A stretch of DNA of 64,000 nucleotides from Aliibacillus thermotolerans (GCF_027853235.1 NZ_WKJG01000072.1:89206-153205), one strand, 5' to 3'; positions 1 through 8,929 are shown, numbered from the stretch's first letter. Program-made: numbers and translations. The notes: generated by a model from the sequence alone, not told the origin.

Positions 1-442
1 TTAAATCTGCATTATCACCATTGTCAACTTCACCCAATAGATAATATCCATCACCAGTTACAATGTAGCCATTTTCATCTAAATAAAAGTTACCCGCTCG
101 AGTATAATATGGATTACCCTCCCTATCTGCAACAATAAAAAATCCATCCCCGTCAATCCCTAAGTCCAGTTCACGGTTTGTAGACTGTAGGCTTCCTTGG
201 GTGTGAACGGTATCAATGGTCCCAAGTTGTACTCCAAGTCCAATTTGGCGAGGATTGGAACCTCCTCGTACTTCGTCAGGCCCGGTTGCTCCGGCGATTT
301 GTTGACTGACCATATCTTTAAAAGTCACCCGGCCTTTTTTAAATCCGAAGGTGTTGACGTTGGCGATATTGTTCGATGTCACATCTAGTTTTTGTTGAAA
401 GTTTCTTAAACCTGAAATACTTGAATACATGGAGCGTAGCAT
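1..442 (-). CDS. flgE: Flagellar hook protein FlgE, N-terminal part (cut by window edge)
   Basis: The minus-strand reading frame begins with ATG at 440-442 behind an AAGGAGGAA ribosome site and runs off the left edge after about 147 codons. The start reads MLRSMYSSISGLRNF and continues with the rod/hook-family signature around SNNIANVNTFGFKK, then LDLGIDGDGFFIV and YYTRAGNFYLDENG. These are the N-terminal D0/D1 features of the hook-basal body protein family, and the wording is closest to the Bacillus hook protein FlgE (formerly FlgG in B. subtilis). FlgE subunits are exported and polymerise into the hook joining rod and filament. It follows flgD and the TIGR02530 gene, as expected for the fla/che operon. 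FlgG (distal rod) is the main alternative; operon position favours FlgE. Confidence 0.9.
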   Translation of the reverse strand, partial: MLRSMYSSISGLRNFQQKLDVTSNNIANVNTFGFKKGRVTFKDMVSQQIAGATGPDEVRGGSNPRQIGLGVQLGTIDTVHTQGSLQSTNRELDLGIDGDGFFIVADREGNPYYTRAGNFYLDENGYIVTGDGYYLLGEVDNGDNADL

Positions 443-473
443 ATGTATTCCTCCTTGCAAATTTTTTCATAGC

Positions 474-522
474 GACAGCGTCGGTCGGTCGGCTGTCTGT
501 CGGTCTCCGTGTCCGGTCGGAC
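474..522 (-). repeat. GC-rich double hairpin with CGAC repeats ahead of flgE
   Basis: The 81-nt gap between the TIGR02530 gene and flgE holds two inverted repeats in an otherwise AT-rich context. GTCCG at 511-515 pairs with CGGAC at 518-522, and GACAGC at 474-479 pairs with GCTGTC at 492-497 around a 12-nt GTCGG-type repeat. No T-run follows on the minus strand, so it does not look like an intrinsic terminator. A role in mRNA processing or in setting hook-gene expression is only a guess. Confidence 0.6.
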
Positions 523-523
523 C

Positions 524-904
524 TTATACGACAATGGTTCCGTTAATGTTCGTAAAAATGTGAGAGGTCGCTTCTTCTCGTTTCATCGCGGTAATGACTG
601 TGTTGTTTTTCGCACTGACGACAAGCGCCGCTTCTTTCGTTAATACGACTGAGTCCGTGACCCCTTTGTCTTTTGCTTCCATCACTTTTTTTGAAATGTG
701 TTCCCACTCCGATGCGGTTACAACGACATCCCGTTCCTGAAGACGTTTTTGCGCATGTTTGCTTAGTTTTAAAGGATTGTCTAATTGCATTTGTTGCTCG
801 AGCACGTTTTGAAAGGATGTTTCTTTGTGCTTTGTCGTTTTGTTTGTTGTTTGTGTTGGCAGTGGGGGAAGTGAATGGAAACCTTTAATTGGAATATGTG
901 ACAT
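524..904 (-). CDS. TIGR02530-type flagellar operon protein
   Basis: This 126-residue protein lies between flgD and flgE, where many Bacillaceae and clostridia carry the small TIGR02530 flagellar protein that is absent from B. subtilis itself. The N-terminal 40 residues are polar and low in complexity. The conserved part begins at about residue 46 with LKLSKHAQKRLQERDV, then a regular helix and a strand-rich end resembling TKEAALVVSAKNNTVITA followed by IFTNINGTIVV. That succession is characteristic of the family. The start is ATG at 904 behind AAAGGAGTGG. The molecular role is unknown; conserved placement beside the hook cap and hook genes suggests hook assembly. There is no signal peptide or membrane segment. 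Confidence 0.85.
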   Translation of the reverse strand: MSHIPIKGFHSLPPLPTQTTNKTTKHKETSFQNVLEQQMQLDNPLKLSKHAQKRLQERDVVVTASEWEHISKKVMEAKDKGVTDSVVLTKEAALVVSAKNNTVITAMKREEATSHIFTNINGTIVV

Positions 905-933
905 CGTCTTCCACTCCTTTAGACGATCTCTCT

Positions 934-1434
934 CTATTCTTCATCGTTGTCTTCTTCTGGTGCATCCGTGCTATCTTCCTTTTCATTCACTTGGATGAGC
1001 TGTTCGCTGTTAATCCAGCGATCATCGTCTAAAAGTAAACGAATGCTGCCATCGAGATCACGCTTGACGGATATGACTGTATTCGTTACTTCCTCGATAT
1101 CGACAATCCGTCCATCTTCTTCTACAAGTCGAGCCCAGACGATTTCTTTTCCAATTAATTCACTATGTTGGACAAGGGCCGTGCTTTCATGGACTCTCGC
1201 AAAAGATTCAATCGCATTTGTCATTTGCATCATTTGTTCCAAGGTCGAAAACTGCGCCATTTGTGTCACAAATTCCCGGTCTTCCATCGGGTTTAAAGGG
1301 TCTTGGTTTGCAAGTTGGGCAATTAAAATTTTTAAAAAGTCATCTTTCCCCATGATGGTGCTATCTCGTCCTGACACAATCGGTGTTTCGTTTGAAGAGG
1401 GAATCTGATACTCATTATGGATGGATTGGTCCAC
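934..1434 (-). CDS. flgD: Hook-capping scaffold protein FlgD
   Basis: FlgD caps the growing hook and is needed for FlgE polymerisation. The 166-residue product contains the family core KDDFLKILIAQLANQDPLNP followed by EFVTQMAQFSTLEQM at about residues 30-70. The C-terminal region is short and ends in an acidic tail (EEDNDEE), so the Ig-like and Tudor-like C-terminal domains of enterobacterial FlgD are largely missing, as is usual in Bacillus. The start is GTG at 1432-1434 behind AGGTG with a 7-nt spacer. The gene lies 10 nt after fliK. Abundance of glutamate and aspartate in the last 60 residues is a mild peculiarity. Confidence 0.95.
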   Translation of the reverse strand: MDQSIHNEYQIPSSNETPIVSGRDSTIMGKDDFLKILIAQLANQDPLNPMEDREFVTQMAQFSTLEQMMQMTNAIESFARVHESTALVQHSELIGKEIVWARLVEEDGRIVDIEEVTNTVISVKRDLDGSIRLLLDDDRWINSEQLIQVNEKEDSTDAPEEDNDEE

Positions 1435-1444
1435 GTTGTTTCAC

Positions 1445-2785
1445 CTACACTTTTTCATTAAAAGTTAACTGTGCCAGTACTTCTTCAAAGTCAGCGGAAG
1501 TACTTTCTTCGCGGTTATTTTTATTCTTTCTTTGTTTGGATGGCGTTTCATCCCGCTCTTTCTGTTCCCGTCCTTCTTGTTGGAGATAAGAAAGCGGGGA
1601 TTGTTGCACGTCGATGCGCTCAATGCCAATATTTTGTTGCACGAAAGCTTGTCTCAATTGGTGAAGTTGACTCTCAACCATTTCTTTTGCCAGTTGGGTC
1701 GTTGTGATCAGTCGCGCATGCAAACGGCCATTTTCGTGTACAATTTTAATGTCTAACCGACCTAAATGTTCCGGGTGCAGTTTTATTGATAATTCAGTCG
1801 TTCCATTTTTAAACGATTGAAGAGAACTCCGCCCTAACAACTGTTGAAACTGTCGAATAAATTCTTGTGCCCGCGCGTGTTCTGTCTTTGCTTCTCCTAA
1901 GTAAAGGGTCATCTGTTCTACCTTCGACATGACGCCGGTATCCGCAATGTGGCTAGCGGTTGCAGGAGACGCCGAGGGATGATTCGTGTGAAAATGACGT
2001 GCTAGTACTTGTTTTAAATAGTCATTGGCATTTCTCTCCATGTTTCCGATTTGTTTTTCAGGAGGTTCGGAAATGGATAAAAAAGAAAGAAGTTGTTCTC
2101 CTCGGTGCACAAGCGCTTCTTGATGCGTTCGTGCATTCGTCACGCTTGACTGCTTCCCTAGTAGCGGGTCCATCAACGATTGAATTGCCGCGAAAAAAGT
2201 AGGAGAGAAGATAGTCATAGAAGACCCTTCTGCTACTTTCGACACGTTTTCCAGCGCTTGTAATAATTCCGTAGATTCTTCCATTTTCGCCTGAGATAAT
2301 GCTTCGGTGATGATAAACGTTGCTGCCATCGCTCGTTCGAAGTGTTGCTTCATATCGAATAACACCCCACTGTTGACGGCCATTTCACTTCCTTCAAGCC
2401 ACGTGACAACAGTATCTAACTGCTCTTCTTCCGAAAGGGACAACCATTCCAATAGAAGTTGCTGCACTTCTGTTGGAAGCTCGGAAAAAAACGGAGTGTC
2501 TGTCATATTCCACGGAGAGAGGAACACTTCTTCCGATAATAAGAATGCCAATTCCGGCAAAAAGTTTTCGACGATTCCTTTTCCTTCTTTGAGAAACTGT
2601 TGCAACGCTTCCTCAATAGAAAAGATGCTTTCCTTCGTGTCGTCTTGTAACATTGTACTTGTCATCTTATGTTGAGCACCTAGCAAAATATCGAAAAAAT
2701 TCGTTGCTGTATGCCCCGGTTGATTTATCTCACCGAATGCCGTGTCACTTTTCATTGAGAGCAGTTGCCCGATCTGCATATTCAT
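1445..2785 (-). CDS. fliK: Flagellar hook-length control protein FliK
   Basis: FliK is an exported molecular ruler that switches the export gate from hook to filament substrates by contacting FlhB. The C-terminal Flg_hook domain is recognisable from the stretch LSIKLHPEHLGRLDIKI through ARLITTTQLAKEMVES to GIERIDVQ, about 90 residues before the end. The N-terminal two-thirds is a variable, helix-rich and Gln/Glu-rich ruler. The frame is open further upstream, but the start is placed at the ATG at 2783-2785 because AAAGGAGGTGAACAG lies immediately before it. That gives 446 residues. It sits between motE and flgD, the normal Bacillus order. Confidence 0.92.
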   Translation of the reverse strand: MNMQIGQLLSMKSDTAFGEINQPGHTATNFFDILLGAQHKMTSTMLQDDTKESIFSIEEALQQFLKEGKGIVENFLPELAFLLSEEVFLSPWNMTDTPFFSELPTEVQQLLLEWLSLSEEEQLDTVVTWLEGSEMAVNSGVLFDMKQHFERAMAATFIITEALSQAKMEESTELLQALENVSKVAEGSSMTIFSPTFFAAIQSLMDPLLGKQSSVTNARTHQEALVHRGEQLLSFLSISEPPEKQIGNMERNANDYLKQVLARHFHTNHPSASPATASHIADTGVMSKVEQMTLYLGEAKTEHARAQEFIRQFQQLLGRSSLQSFKNGTTELSIKLHPEHLGRLDIKIVHENGRLHARLITTTQLAKEMVESQLHQLRQAFVQQNIGIERIDVQQSPLSYLQQEGREQKERDETPSKQRKNKNNREESTSADFEEVLAQLTFNEKV

Positions 2786-2810
2786 CTGTTCACCTCCTTT
2801 CAAATATGCT

Positions 2811-3374
2811 TCATTTTTGACTGAAAGCATTCATTACTTCCGCCGCTTTTTCCGGATCCATTTTTGCCAATATGGCACCGCGTGTGTCAACATTCATTTC
2901 ACTCATATGAAACAACACTTCTTCCGTGGACATGTTTTCCATAATGGCAGCGGCTTTACCCGGTGACATACTTTCATACACCTGAGCGAGTTCTTTCAAA
3001 TCGTTTTGGATTTCAGTCGGAAGCTCTTCACTGTCTTCCTCTTCTTCTAACGTTAATTCTTCCAACTCATTTTCTAAAGCGCGTATTTCTTCTTCTTTTT
3101 CTTCCAATTGCCTCTCCAGTTGGACAATTTCTCGATCTTTTCGTTCTAAGTCTTCCACCGTGACGGTGGGGGTGTCAACTTTTTCTTCCTCTTCCAATAA
3201 TGATTGAACCCCTGGTATTTGGGATGCGACATGTTTTCCCGCCTCGAATACATTGATGCCAAGAATCGATAAAATAATGACACCGACAACGATGAAAAAA
3301 ACAGCTGGTATGAAAAAGAGGAGGAAAAACCATTGTAATTTACTTGTCTTTTTTTCATTGTTCGTATTCGCCAT
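2811..3374 (-). CDS. ylxF: MotE/YlxF-family flagellar membrane protein
   Basis: This is a MgtE_N/MotE-type protein encoded between fliJ and fliK, the position of B. subtilis ylxF. One N-terminal transmembrane segment (WFFLLFFIPAVFFIVVGVII) is followed by a long acidic coiled coil dominated by EEKEEEIRALENELEEL. The C-terminal MgtE_N-like segment contains YESMSPGKAAAIMENMS and ILAKMDPEKAAEVM. In epsilonproteobacteria, MotE is a chaperone for the stator protein MotB; the Bacillus role is less clear. The start at 3374 (MANTNN) is chosen for its AGGTGAAGG ribosome site. An ATG at 3392, overlapping the fliJ stop as ATGA, lacks a good ribosome site but would allow coupling. Confidence 0.85.
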   Translation of the reverse strand: MANTNNEKKTSKLQWFFLLFFIPAVFFIVVGVIILSILGINVFEAGKHVASQIPGVQSLLEEEEKVDTPTVTVEDLERKDREIVQLERQLEEKEEEIRALENELEELTLEEEEDSEELPTEIQNDLKELAQVYESMSPGKAAAIMENMSTEEVLFHMSEMNVDTRGAILAKMDPEKAAEVMNAFSQK

Positions 3375-3388
3375 ACCTTCACCTAATT

Positions 3389-3829
3389 TCATGTACGAAA
3401 GGCATATTTTCGAAGAGAAAGCTCATCCATTTGCTTCGCTTCTTCCTTTTTCACTTCTTCCTTGTAGTTTTCGTGGGCACGCTCTTTCATTTTTTCATAT
3501 TTTTTCCATTCTATTGTAGCCACTTTCATTTCTTCTTCCTTTTTTTGCATGCGTAAACGCGCGATGTTTGTTTTTTTCGTCACTGCTTGAATTTCGTTGG
3601 TAAGTTGAAAAAGGGCTTTTTCGTTTTGTTGTAATTCTTGAATCAACATTCCTTCTTTCATTTTCTTTTCATACATTTCTTCTATTTGTTCTTTTTGTCG
3701 CAACAACTCATATAAAGCCGTTGCTACTTTTTCGAACTGATTGACAGATTGTTGGTATTCTTGCTCTTTTGCCTCTTTCTCTCGTTCTTTTAATTCAAGA
3801 ATTTGTTGGAACGAATATGTAAAACCCAT
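3389..3829 (-). CDS. fliJ: Flagellar export chaperone FliJ
   Basis: FliJ is a small coiled-coil protein that sits in the FliI ATPase ring and couples it to the FlhA export gate. The product is almost wholly helical and charged, beginning MGFTYSFQQILELKEREKE, which resembles the FliJ N-terminus of Bacillus. Heptad-like Glu, Lys and Gln runs fill the remainder. Two adjacent ATGs (3832 and 3829) follow GGGGAG; the second gives the family-like N-terminus and better spacing. It lies directly after fliI and its stop overlaps a possible upstream ylxF start. Confidence 0.88.
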   Translation of the reverse strand: MGFTYSFQQILELKEREKEAKEQEYQQSVNQFEKVATALYELLRQKEQIEEMYEKKMKEGMLIQELQQNEKALFQLTNEIQAVTKKTNIARLRMQKKEEEMKVATIEWKKYEKMKERAHENYKEEVKKEEAKQMDELSLRKYAFRT

Positions 3830-3843
3830 CATCTTACTCCCCT

Positions 3844-5151
3844 TCATGATTGAACACTTTTAACGAGTTGCTCCATTGTTTCATCAAACGTATATGCTTC
3901 ATGCATATCTTGCTGTAAAAACGCGTGAATAGAAGGAATTTTTTCCATCGCTTCATCTACTTCCGGCGAAGAACCTTTTTTATAGGCGCCGATTTGAATT
4001 AAATCTTCCGACTCCTCGTACGTCGCCAGTAATCGTCGTACCGTAGATGCGATTTCGCGATGTTCGGGTGTGACGATTTCATTCATGATGCGGCTGACAC
4101 TTTTTAAAATGTGAATGGCGGGAAAATGTCCTTTATCCGCTAATTTCCGGTCGAGAACGAGATGCCCATCTAAAATTCCGCGCACCGCATCGGCAATTGG
4201 TTCATTCAAATCATCGCCATCCACCAATACCGTATAAAAAGCGGTGATGCTTCCTTCGTTGTACGTGCCGGAACGCTCTAACAAACGAGGTAAAAGCGCA
4301 AAAACACTTGGGGTGTACCCTTTCGTTGTCGGCGGTTCACCGACTGCTAAGCCGATTTCTCGTTGGGCCATCGCAAAACGAGTGACTGAGTCCATCATTA
4401 AGTTGACATGTTTTCCTTGATCGCGAAAATATTCCGCGATAGCGGTGGCCGTAAACGCTCCTTTCACTCTCATTAACGCCGGTTGGTCGGAAGTCGCTAC
4501 GACCACAATCGATTTCTTCATCCCTTTTTCTCCAAGATCTCGCTCAATAAATTCTTTTACTTCTCTGCCGCGCTCCCCGATCAATGCAATGACGTTTACG
4601 TCTGCTTCGGAGTGCTTCGTAATCATGGAAAGAAGGGTACTTTTCCCGACCCCACTACCGGCAAAAATACCTACTCTTTGTCCCCGTCCTACCGTAAGTA
4701 GCCCGTCAATGGCTTTCACTCCAAGGGAAAGGGGGGTATCAATTCGCGGTCGCATGAGCGGATTTGGAGGCTCTCGTTCCGCATCCGTTACAAGGAGACC
4801 TTTTGGCAAATCCATTCCATTTAAAGGACGACCAATTCCATCTAATACTTGTCCGACGATATTTGTCCCTACTTTTATTTGAAGAGACTTTCCCGTTGCT
4901 TCCACTAAATTTCCCGGTCCGATATCTACCATAGGAGTAAAAGGCATGAGGAGTACTTTTTGATCTTTAAAACCGACAACTTCCGCCCAGACGATTTCTT
5001 TTTGGTGATTTGTATGAATGAGGCAAATATCTCCTATTGCTGTTTTTGGGCCTTGCGATTCAATGGTAAGGCCAACGACGCGAGTGACTTTTCCGTATTG
5101 CTTCAACGGATTTAACTGTGAAACAACCGGAATGAGATCAGCTGCTTTCAT
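3844..5151 (-). CDS. fliI: Flagellum-specific export ATPase FliI
   Basis: FliI is the F1-beta-like ATPase energising type III flagellar export in the cytoplasm under the basal body. The 435 residues have a Walker A motif GSGVGKST at 165-172 and a Walker B-type strand ending LMMDSVTRFA around residue 254. The export-ATPase-specific signatures GERGREV (about 192) and GEPPTTKGYTPSVFALLPRL are also present. Length is normal for the family. The ATG at 5151 lies inside the end of fliH (14-nt overlap), implying coupled translation. It is separated from ATP synthase beta by these type III signatures and by the operon. Confidence 0.98.
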   Translation of the reverse strand: MKAADLIPVVSQLNPLKQYGKVTRVVGLTIESQGPKTAIGDICLIHTNHQKEIVWAEVVGFKDQKVLLMPFTPMVDIGPGNLVEATGKSLQIKVGTNIVGQVLDGIGRPLNGMDLPKGLLVTDAEREPPNPLMRPRIDTPLSLGVKAIDGLLTVGRGQRVGIFAGSGVGKSTLLSMITKHSEADVNVIALIGERGREVKEFIERDLGEKGMKKSIVVVATSDQPALMRVKGAFTATAIAEYFRDQGKHVNLMMDSVTRFAMAQREIGLAVGEPPTTKGYTPSVFALLPRLLERSGTYNEGSITAFYTVLVDGDDLNEPIADAVRGILDGHLVLDRKLADKGHFPAIHILKSVSRIMNEIVTPEHREIASTVRRLLATYEESEDLIQIGAYKKGSSPEVDEAMEKIPSIHAFLQQDMHEAYTFDETMEQLVKSVQS

Positions 5152-5941
5152 CCTTTTCCCCTTCCTTTAACCGCTCGTGTAATTGACGTTTTAATTCTTC
5201 CAGTTGACTATCGACAGACGCATCGATTCGTCCGTATGGTGTTTCTATGAAACAAGCATTGTCTGTTAACTCTGCATCTGGCAAAATAATTAACTCTTTT
5301 GCATAAGGAAGGATACTTTCCATTTCTTGTTGTCGATTCTTTAAGAGCGGATACTGCGTTGGAGCAACGTAAATGGCCACTTCTTTTTGTTCTTTCACTT
5401 CTTGAACTGCCTCTTTTACAAGTTGCATCCACTTGTCCTCATCTTGCAATTCATGATGGACAATTCGTTTCGCAATGGCAAGCGCCAATTCTAAAATGAC
5501 GGGTTCTGCTTTTTCTAAATAAAGATGATAGTCATTTTTCGCCGTTTGTATCACTTCTTTTGCTTCATTTATTTTTTGTTCGTAAGAGAGGAATCCGTCT
5601 TGTACTCCTTTTTCAAAACCTGCTTGATAACCTGTTTCTTCTGCTTGTTGAAAGGCAACTTGTAATTTTTCTTCCGCCTCTTGCTCTTCTTTTTTGATTT
5701 TTTCGCGAGCGAGCTGTAACTCTTCCTCCGCTGCACGAAGGCGCTTTTCCATCTCTTTTTCTTTTTGTTGTAATCGCTGTTCTCTCTCTTTCAAGTACGT
5801 TTCCAATCGTTGATTCTCTTTTTCGTCCTGTCTCTTTTCCGCTCCTTTTTCTTTTTTAGGAAGAGAAATGGTTTTAATCTCAATCGGTCGCGACTCCGTA
5901 GAAAGCGTTCGTTCCCCTACGCTTTTAATGACGTTAGACAA
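5138..5941 (-). CDS. fliH: Flagellar export regulator FliH
   Basis: FliH dimers bind and regulate FliI and tether it to the C-ring. The 267-residue product starts MSNVIKS like its Bacillus homologues. A long coiled coil of Glu, Lys and Gln (about residues 40-110) follows, then the globular C-terminal FliH/V-type ATPase E-like domain, with segments ELALAIAKRIVHHEL and CFIETPYGRIDASVDSQL. The start is a TTG at 5939-5941, overlapping the last codons of fliG by 8 nt, with GGAG about nine bases upstream. The coiled coil is longer and more acidic than in proteobacteria, as is common in Bacillus. Confidence 0.93.
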   Translation of the reverse strand: MSNVIKSVGERTLSTESRPIEIKTISLPKKEKGAEKRQDEKENQRLETYLKEREQRLQQKEKEMEKRLRAAEEELQLAREKIKKEEQEAEEKLQVAFQQAEETGYQAGFEKGVQDGFLSYEQKINEAKEVIQTAKNDYHLYLEKAEPVILELALAIAKRIVHHELQDEDKWMQLVKEAVQEVKEQKEVAIYVAPTQYPLLKNRQQEMESILPYAKELIILPDAELTDNACFIETPYGRIDASVDSQLEELKRQLHERLKEGEKDESS

Positions 5942-6950
5942 TCACATCATCTCCTCCGCCGCGCGCAATAATAATTTCACCGGTTTCTTCGAGACGACGG
6001 ATAATCGCTACAATTCGAGATTGTGCTTCTTCCACGTCCCGTAAACGGACCGGCCCCATGAATTCCATTTCTTCTTTGAAAGTCTCGGCCATTCGTTTCG
6101 ACATGTTGTTAAAGATGACTTCTTTCACTTCTTCACTGGCTACTTTTAATGCTAGTTGCAAGTCGTCGTTTTCCACATCACGAATGACACGTTGAATCGA
6201 GCGATTATCTAACGTCACAATATCTTCAAAGACGAACATCCGTTTTTTGATTTCGTCTGCTAATTCAGGGTCTTGGATTTCAAGAGCATCTAAAATGGTC
6301 CGTTCCGTACTGCGGTCGACACTATTTAACACTTCCACGACCGATTCAATCCCACCGGTTTCCGTATAGTCTTGGGTGACGGTAGCAGACAATTTTTGTT
6401 CAAGAATGGTTTCCACTTCGTTAATGATTTCCGGTGACGTGCTATCCATCACGGCAATGCGTTTCGCTACGTCCGCTTGCATTTCTTGTGGAAGTTCGGA
6501 CAATATTTGACCCGCTTGTTCCGGTGTTAAATAAGACAAAATAAGCGCAATCGTTTGTGGGTGTTCGTTTTGAATAAAATTCAAGATTTGAGAGGAATCG
6601 GCTTTGCGCGCAAAGTCAAAGGGCTTTACTTGTAAAGTGGATGTGAGGCGCTCGATGATAGCCATCGCTTCTTCCTCACCGAGAGCCTTTTCTAATACAC
6701 TTTTTGCATATCCAATTCCACCTTGTGAAATGTAATCTTGCGCAAGTGCAATTTGATGAAATTCCTCTAACACGCGCTCTTTCGTCTCACTATCCACTTG
6801 ACGAACATTGGCAATTTCCAGCGTCAACTTTTCAATTTCTTCTTCGCTTAAATGTTTATACACTTGCGCTGACACATCAGGACCGAGAGAGATCAAAAGC
6901 ATTGCTGCTTTTTGTCTACCAGTTAACCTGTTTTTTCCGCCCCTTGCCAT
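5934..6950 (-). CDS. fliG: Flagellar motor switch protein FliG
   Basis: FliG forms the upper C-ring, binds FliF and interacts with the stator to generate torque and switching. The 338-residue product contains the N-terminal GRQKAAMLLISLGPDVSAQV, the middle-domain EHPQTIALILSYL (EHPQ motif) and the C-terminal MFVFEDIVTLDNRSIQRVIR torque helix region with its conserved charges. Length and domains are complete. The ATG at 6950 follows GAGGAACGAG. It lies 11 nt after fliF. The C-terminus ends in a Gly/Asp-rich tail that overlaps the fliH start. Confidence 0.98.
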   Translation of the reverse strand: MARGGKNRLTGRQKAAMLLISLGPDVSAQVYKHLSEEEIEKLTLEIANVRQVDSETKERVLEEFHQIALAQDYISQGGIGYAKSVLEKALGEEEAMAIIERLTSTLQVKPFDFARKADSSQILNFIQNEHPQTIALILSYLTPEQAGQILSELPQEMQADVAKRIAVMDSTSPEIINEVETILEQKLSATVTQDYTETGGIESVVEVLNSVDRSTERTILDALEIQDPELADEIKKRMFVFEDIVTLDNRSIQRVIRDVENDDLQLALKVASEEVKEVIFNNMSKRMAETFKEEMEFMGPVRLRDVEEAQSRIVAIIRRLEETGEIIIARGGGDDVIV

Positions 6951-6961
6951 TCTCGTTCCTC

Positions 6962-8548
6962 CTAATCTTCAGACAACCAAGTCCGTAATAACTTCGAAAA
7001 TTCCTCCGGTTTCTCTCTGGCTAGACGTTCCAGTTGCTTTCTTCTTGTCTCGTGTTCCGAATCTTCTCTTTCTGGGATGTCTGGAATCTCTTCTTCGGTT
7101 GGAAGATCTTCCTCTACTAGTAATTCTTCCTCTTCTTGTCGTCTTCTTCTTAACAGTAAGAAGGCTAACACGATGACAAGCACAATGAGTACACCGGATA
7201 AAATATACATCCAGAGTGGAATATTGGTGCTAACTTCTTCTTCTACAACAACTTTCCCAGCAAATGGTTGAGAAGAAACAAATATTTTTTCACTGATTTC
7301 TTCTTCTGTGACGTCTTCTAAATATGTATCATCAATACTTGTCGCCACAATCGTGCTTAATATTTGTTCAATATCGTTTATACTACCTGGTGGTAAAGAA
7401 GTCGGATCTTCAGGGTCAGGCGGTTCCACCATGACTTGAATCCCAATATCTCTGATTTTATAAGGACTTTCAACGATTTCTCGATGGATGCGATTCACTT
7501 CATTGTTAATTCGTTCTTCCGTCCGTTCGTAATCCCCATTTCCATCCATGCCACCGGCCGGATAGTTTACGACATCTTCCTCTCCTGCCCCCGGCACACC
7601 ACCTTCTTCTATTTCCTCTCCTTCAAAAGTCTCGGTGATTCGTTCTGCACTGATTTCAATTCCTTCCATATTCTCTTCATCCACTGGTTCTACGAGTGCT
7701 TCTTCGCGATTTTCTTGCGTAAAATCTAAATCTGTCGTCACCGTAACGAGAACTTTATCAGGCCCCATTAACGTCCCGAGCATTTGTTGAATTTGCGTTT
7801 GCAGTCGTCGTTCCACATCTAATTGAATTTGACGTTGTTCTTCGTATGCGCTCATCGATGAGGAAGAATTATTACTATCTTCATAATAAAAATGTTCAAA
7901 TCTTTCGTTCATAATGACGATATTATCTACAGGTAAGTCCGGTACACTTTTGGAAACGAGATGGTACAACGCTCGTATTTGTTCCTCATCGATGCTCCCC
8001 CGTCCACCGGTGTTAAGAACGATCGAGGCCGTTGCTTGTTTCGCTTCTTCTGATACCCAAGTGGATTCTTCCGGTAGAGTAATCATGACATTCGCGCTTT
8101 CCACGCCATCAAGGTTTTGGATTAAATTTTCCAATTCCGTTTGCATCGCGGCTCTTTCCATGACGCTAAACTCATTATCTGTCATTCCAAAACCGACTTG
8201 GTCTTCGATGAATGTATAATCAATGGCGCCACTTTCCGGTATTCCTTCGGCAGCGAGTTCCACTTTTAACGCATCGACCTGGTCTTCAGGTACGCTAATG
8301 GCAGAACCATCATTCGATAATTGTGAAGGGATCCCGCGTTGGTCCAATGTTTCTTTTATTTGACCTGTTTCTTCCGGAGAAAGATTTGTATATAAAGGAA
8401 CATAGTTCGGTCTCATCAAAAATACGAGCAATAAAAGAAGGAGGAAAAATAGGATGAAGGTGGCGAGCATGAACCATTTTTGTTTTTTTGACCGCGTTTT
8501 CCAATATTCAGTTGCTTTCTCTTTCGCTTGTAACAATTGTTCTTTCAT
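6962..8548 (-). CDS. fliF: Flagellar MS-ring protein FliF
   Basis: FliF is the membrane ring on which the C-ring and export gate assemble. The 528-residue protein has one transmembrane helix near residues 25-45 (WFMLATFILFFLLLLLLVFL) and a second near 443-466 (LWMYILSGVLIVLVIVLAFL). Between them lie the YscJ/FliF ring-building motif domain (PEESTWVSEEAKQATASIVL) and an acidic linker rich in Glu/Gly. The final 35 residues carry the FliG-binding helix (EKPEEFSKLLRTWLSED). Everything expected is present, and the size matches Bacillus homologues. Confidence 0.97.
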   Translation of the reverse strand: MKEQLLQAKEKATEYWKTRSKKQKWFMLATFILFFLLLLLLVFLMRPNYVPLYTNLSPEETGQIKETLDQRGIPSQLSNDGSAISVPEDQVDALKVELAAEGIPESGAIDYTFIEDQVGFGMTDNEFSVMERAAMQTELENLIQNLDGVESANVMITLPEESTWVSEEAKQATASIVLNTGGRGSIDEEQIRALYHLVSKSVPDLPVDNIVIMNERFEHFYYEDSNNSSSSMSAYEEQRQIQLDVERRLQTQIQQMLGTLMGPDKVLVTVTTDLDFTQENREEALVEPVDEENMEGIEISAERITETFEGEEIEEGGVPGAGEEDVVNYPAGGMDGNGDYERTEERINNEVNRIHREIVESPYKIRDIGIQVMVEPPDPEDPTSLPPGSINDIEQILSTIVATSIDDTYLEDVTEEEISEKIFVSSQPFAGKVVVEEEVSTNIPLWMYILSGVLIVLVIVLAFLLLRRRRQEEEELLVEEDLPTEEEIPDIPEREDSEHETRRKQLERLAREKPEEFSKLLRTWLSED

Positions 8549-8583
8549 GGTTCCTCCCGCCTACATCACCTGGAAACGTTCCA

Positions 8584-8898
8584 TCATACTTGCATTCGCA
8601 TGATTTCTTGGTAAGCTTCCATTGCTTTATTTCGTACTTCAATGGTTGTTTGTAACATGACACTTGCTTTTTCCGCCGCGACCATGACGTCATGTAAATC
8701 TTCCACTTCTCCTGTCGCGAGCTTTGTCGTCATTTCATCGGAATGATGCTGTGCTTCATTTACTTTTTGAATCGCTTCACTCAATGCTTTTTTAAACGTC
8801 TCTTGGGCTTCTGCTGGTGTCTTTATCGTCGAGCTGGATTCTGCCTGCTTCACTTGTGGCGACATCGGTGTTACTACGTTTGATATAAAAGGATTCAT
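8584..8898 (-). CDS. fliE: Flagellar hook-basal body protein FliE
   Basis: FliE links the MS ring to the proximal rod and is the first export substrate. The 104-residue product has the conserved C-terminal half: LATGEVEDLHDVMVAAEKAS followed by LQTTIEVRNKAMEAYQEIMRMQV. The N-terminus is a short disordered segment with a threonine/serine-rich stretch. It starts at the ATG at 8898 after GGGGAGGAAACC and sits between flgC and fliF. Confidence 0.96.
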   Translation of the reverse strand: MNPFISNVVTPMSPQVKQAESSSTIKTPAEAQETFKKALSEAIQKVNEAQHHSDEMTTKLATGEVEDLHDVMVAAEKASVMLQTTIEVRNKAMEAYQEIMRMQV

Positions 8899-8929
8899 CG
8901 GTTTCCTCCCCTTTTAGAACGGAACGATT

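Noticed and set aside
947..1408. 153-aa plus-strand ORF opposite flgD
   Set aside because: Ser/Ile-rich antisense frame of flgD; no supporting signal.
3100..3600. TTC/TTT-rich stretches resembling simple repeats
   Set aside because: They are the complements of GAA/AAA codons in coiled-coil genes (ylxF, fliJ, fliH, smc) rather than repeats.
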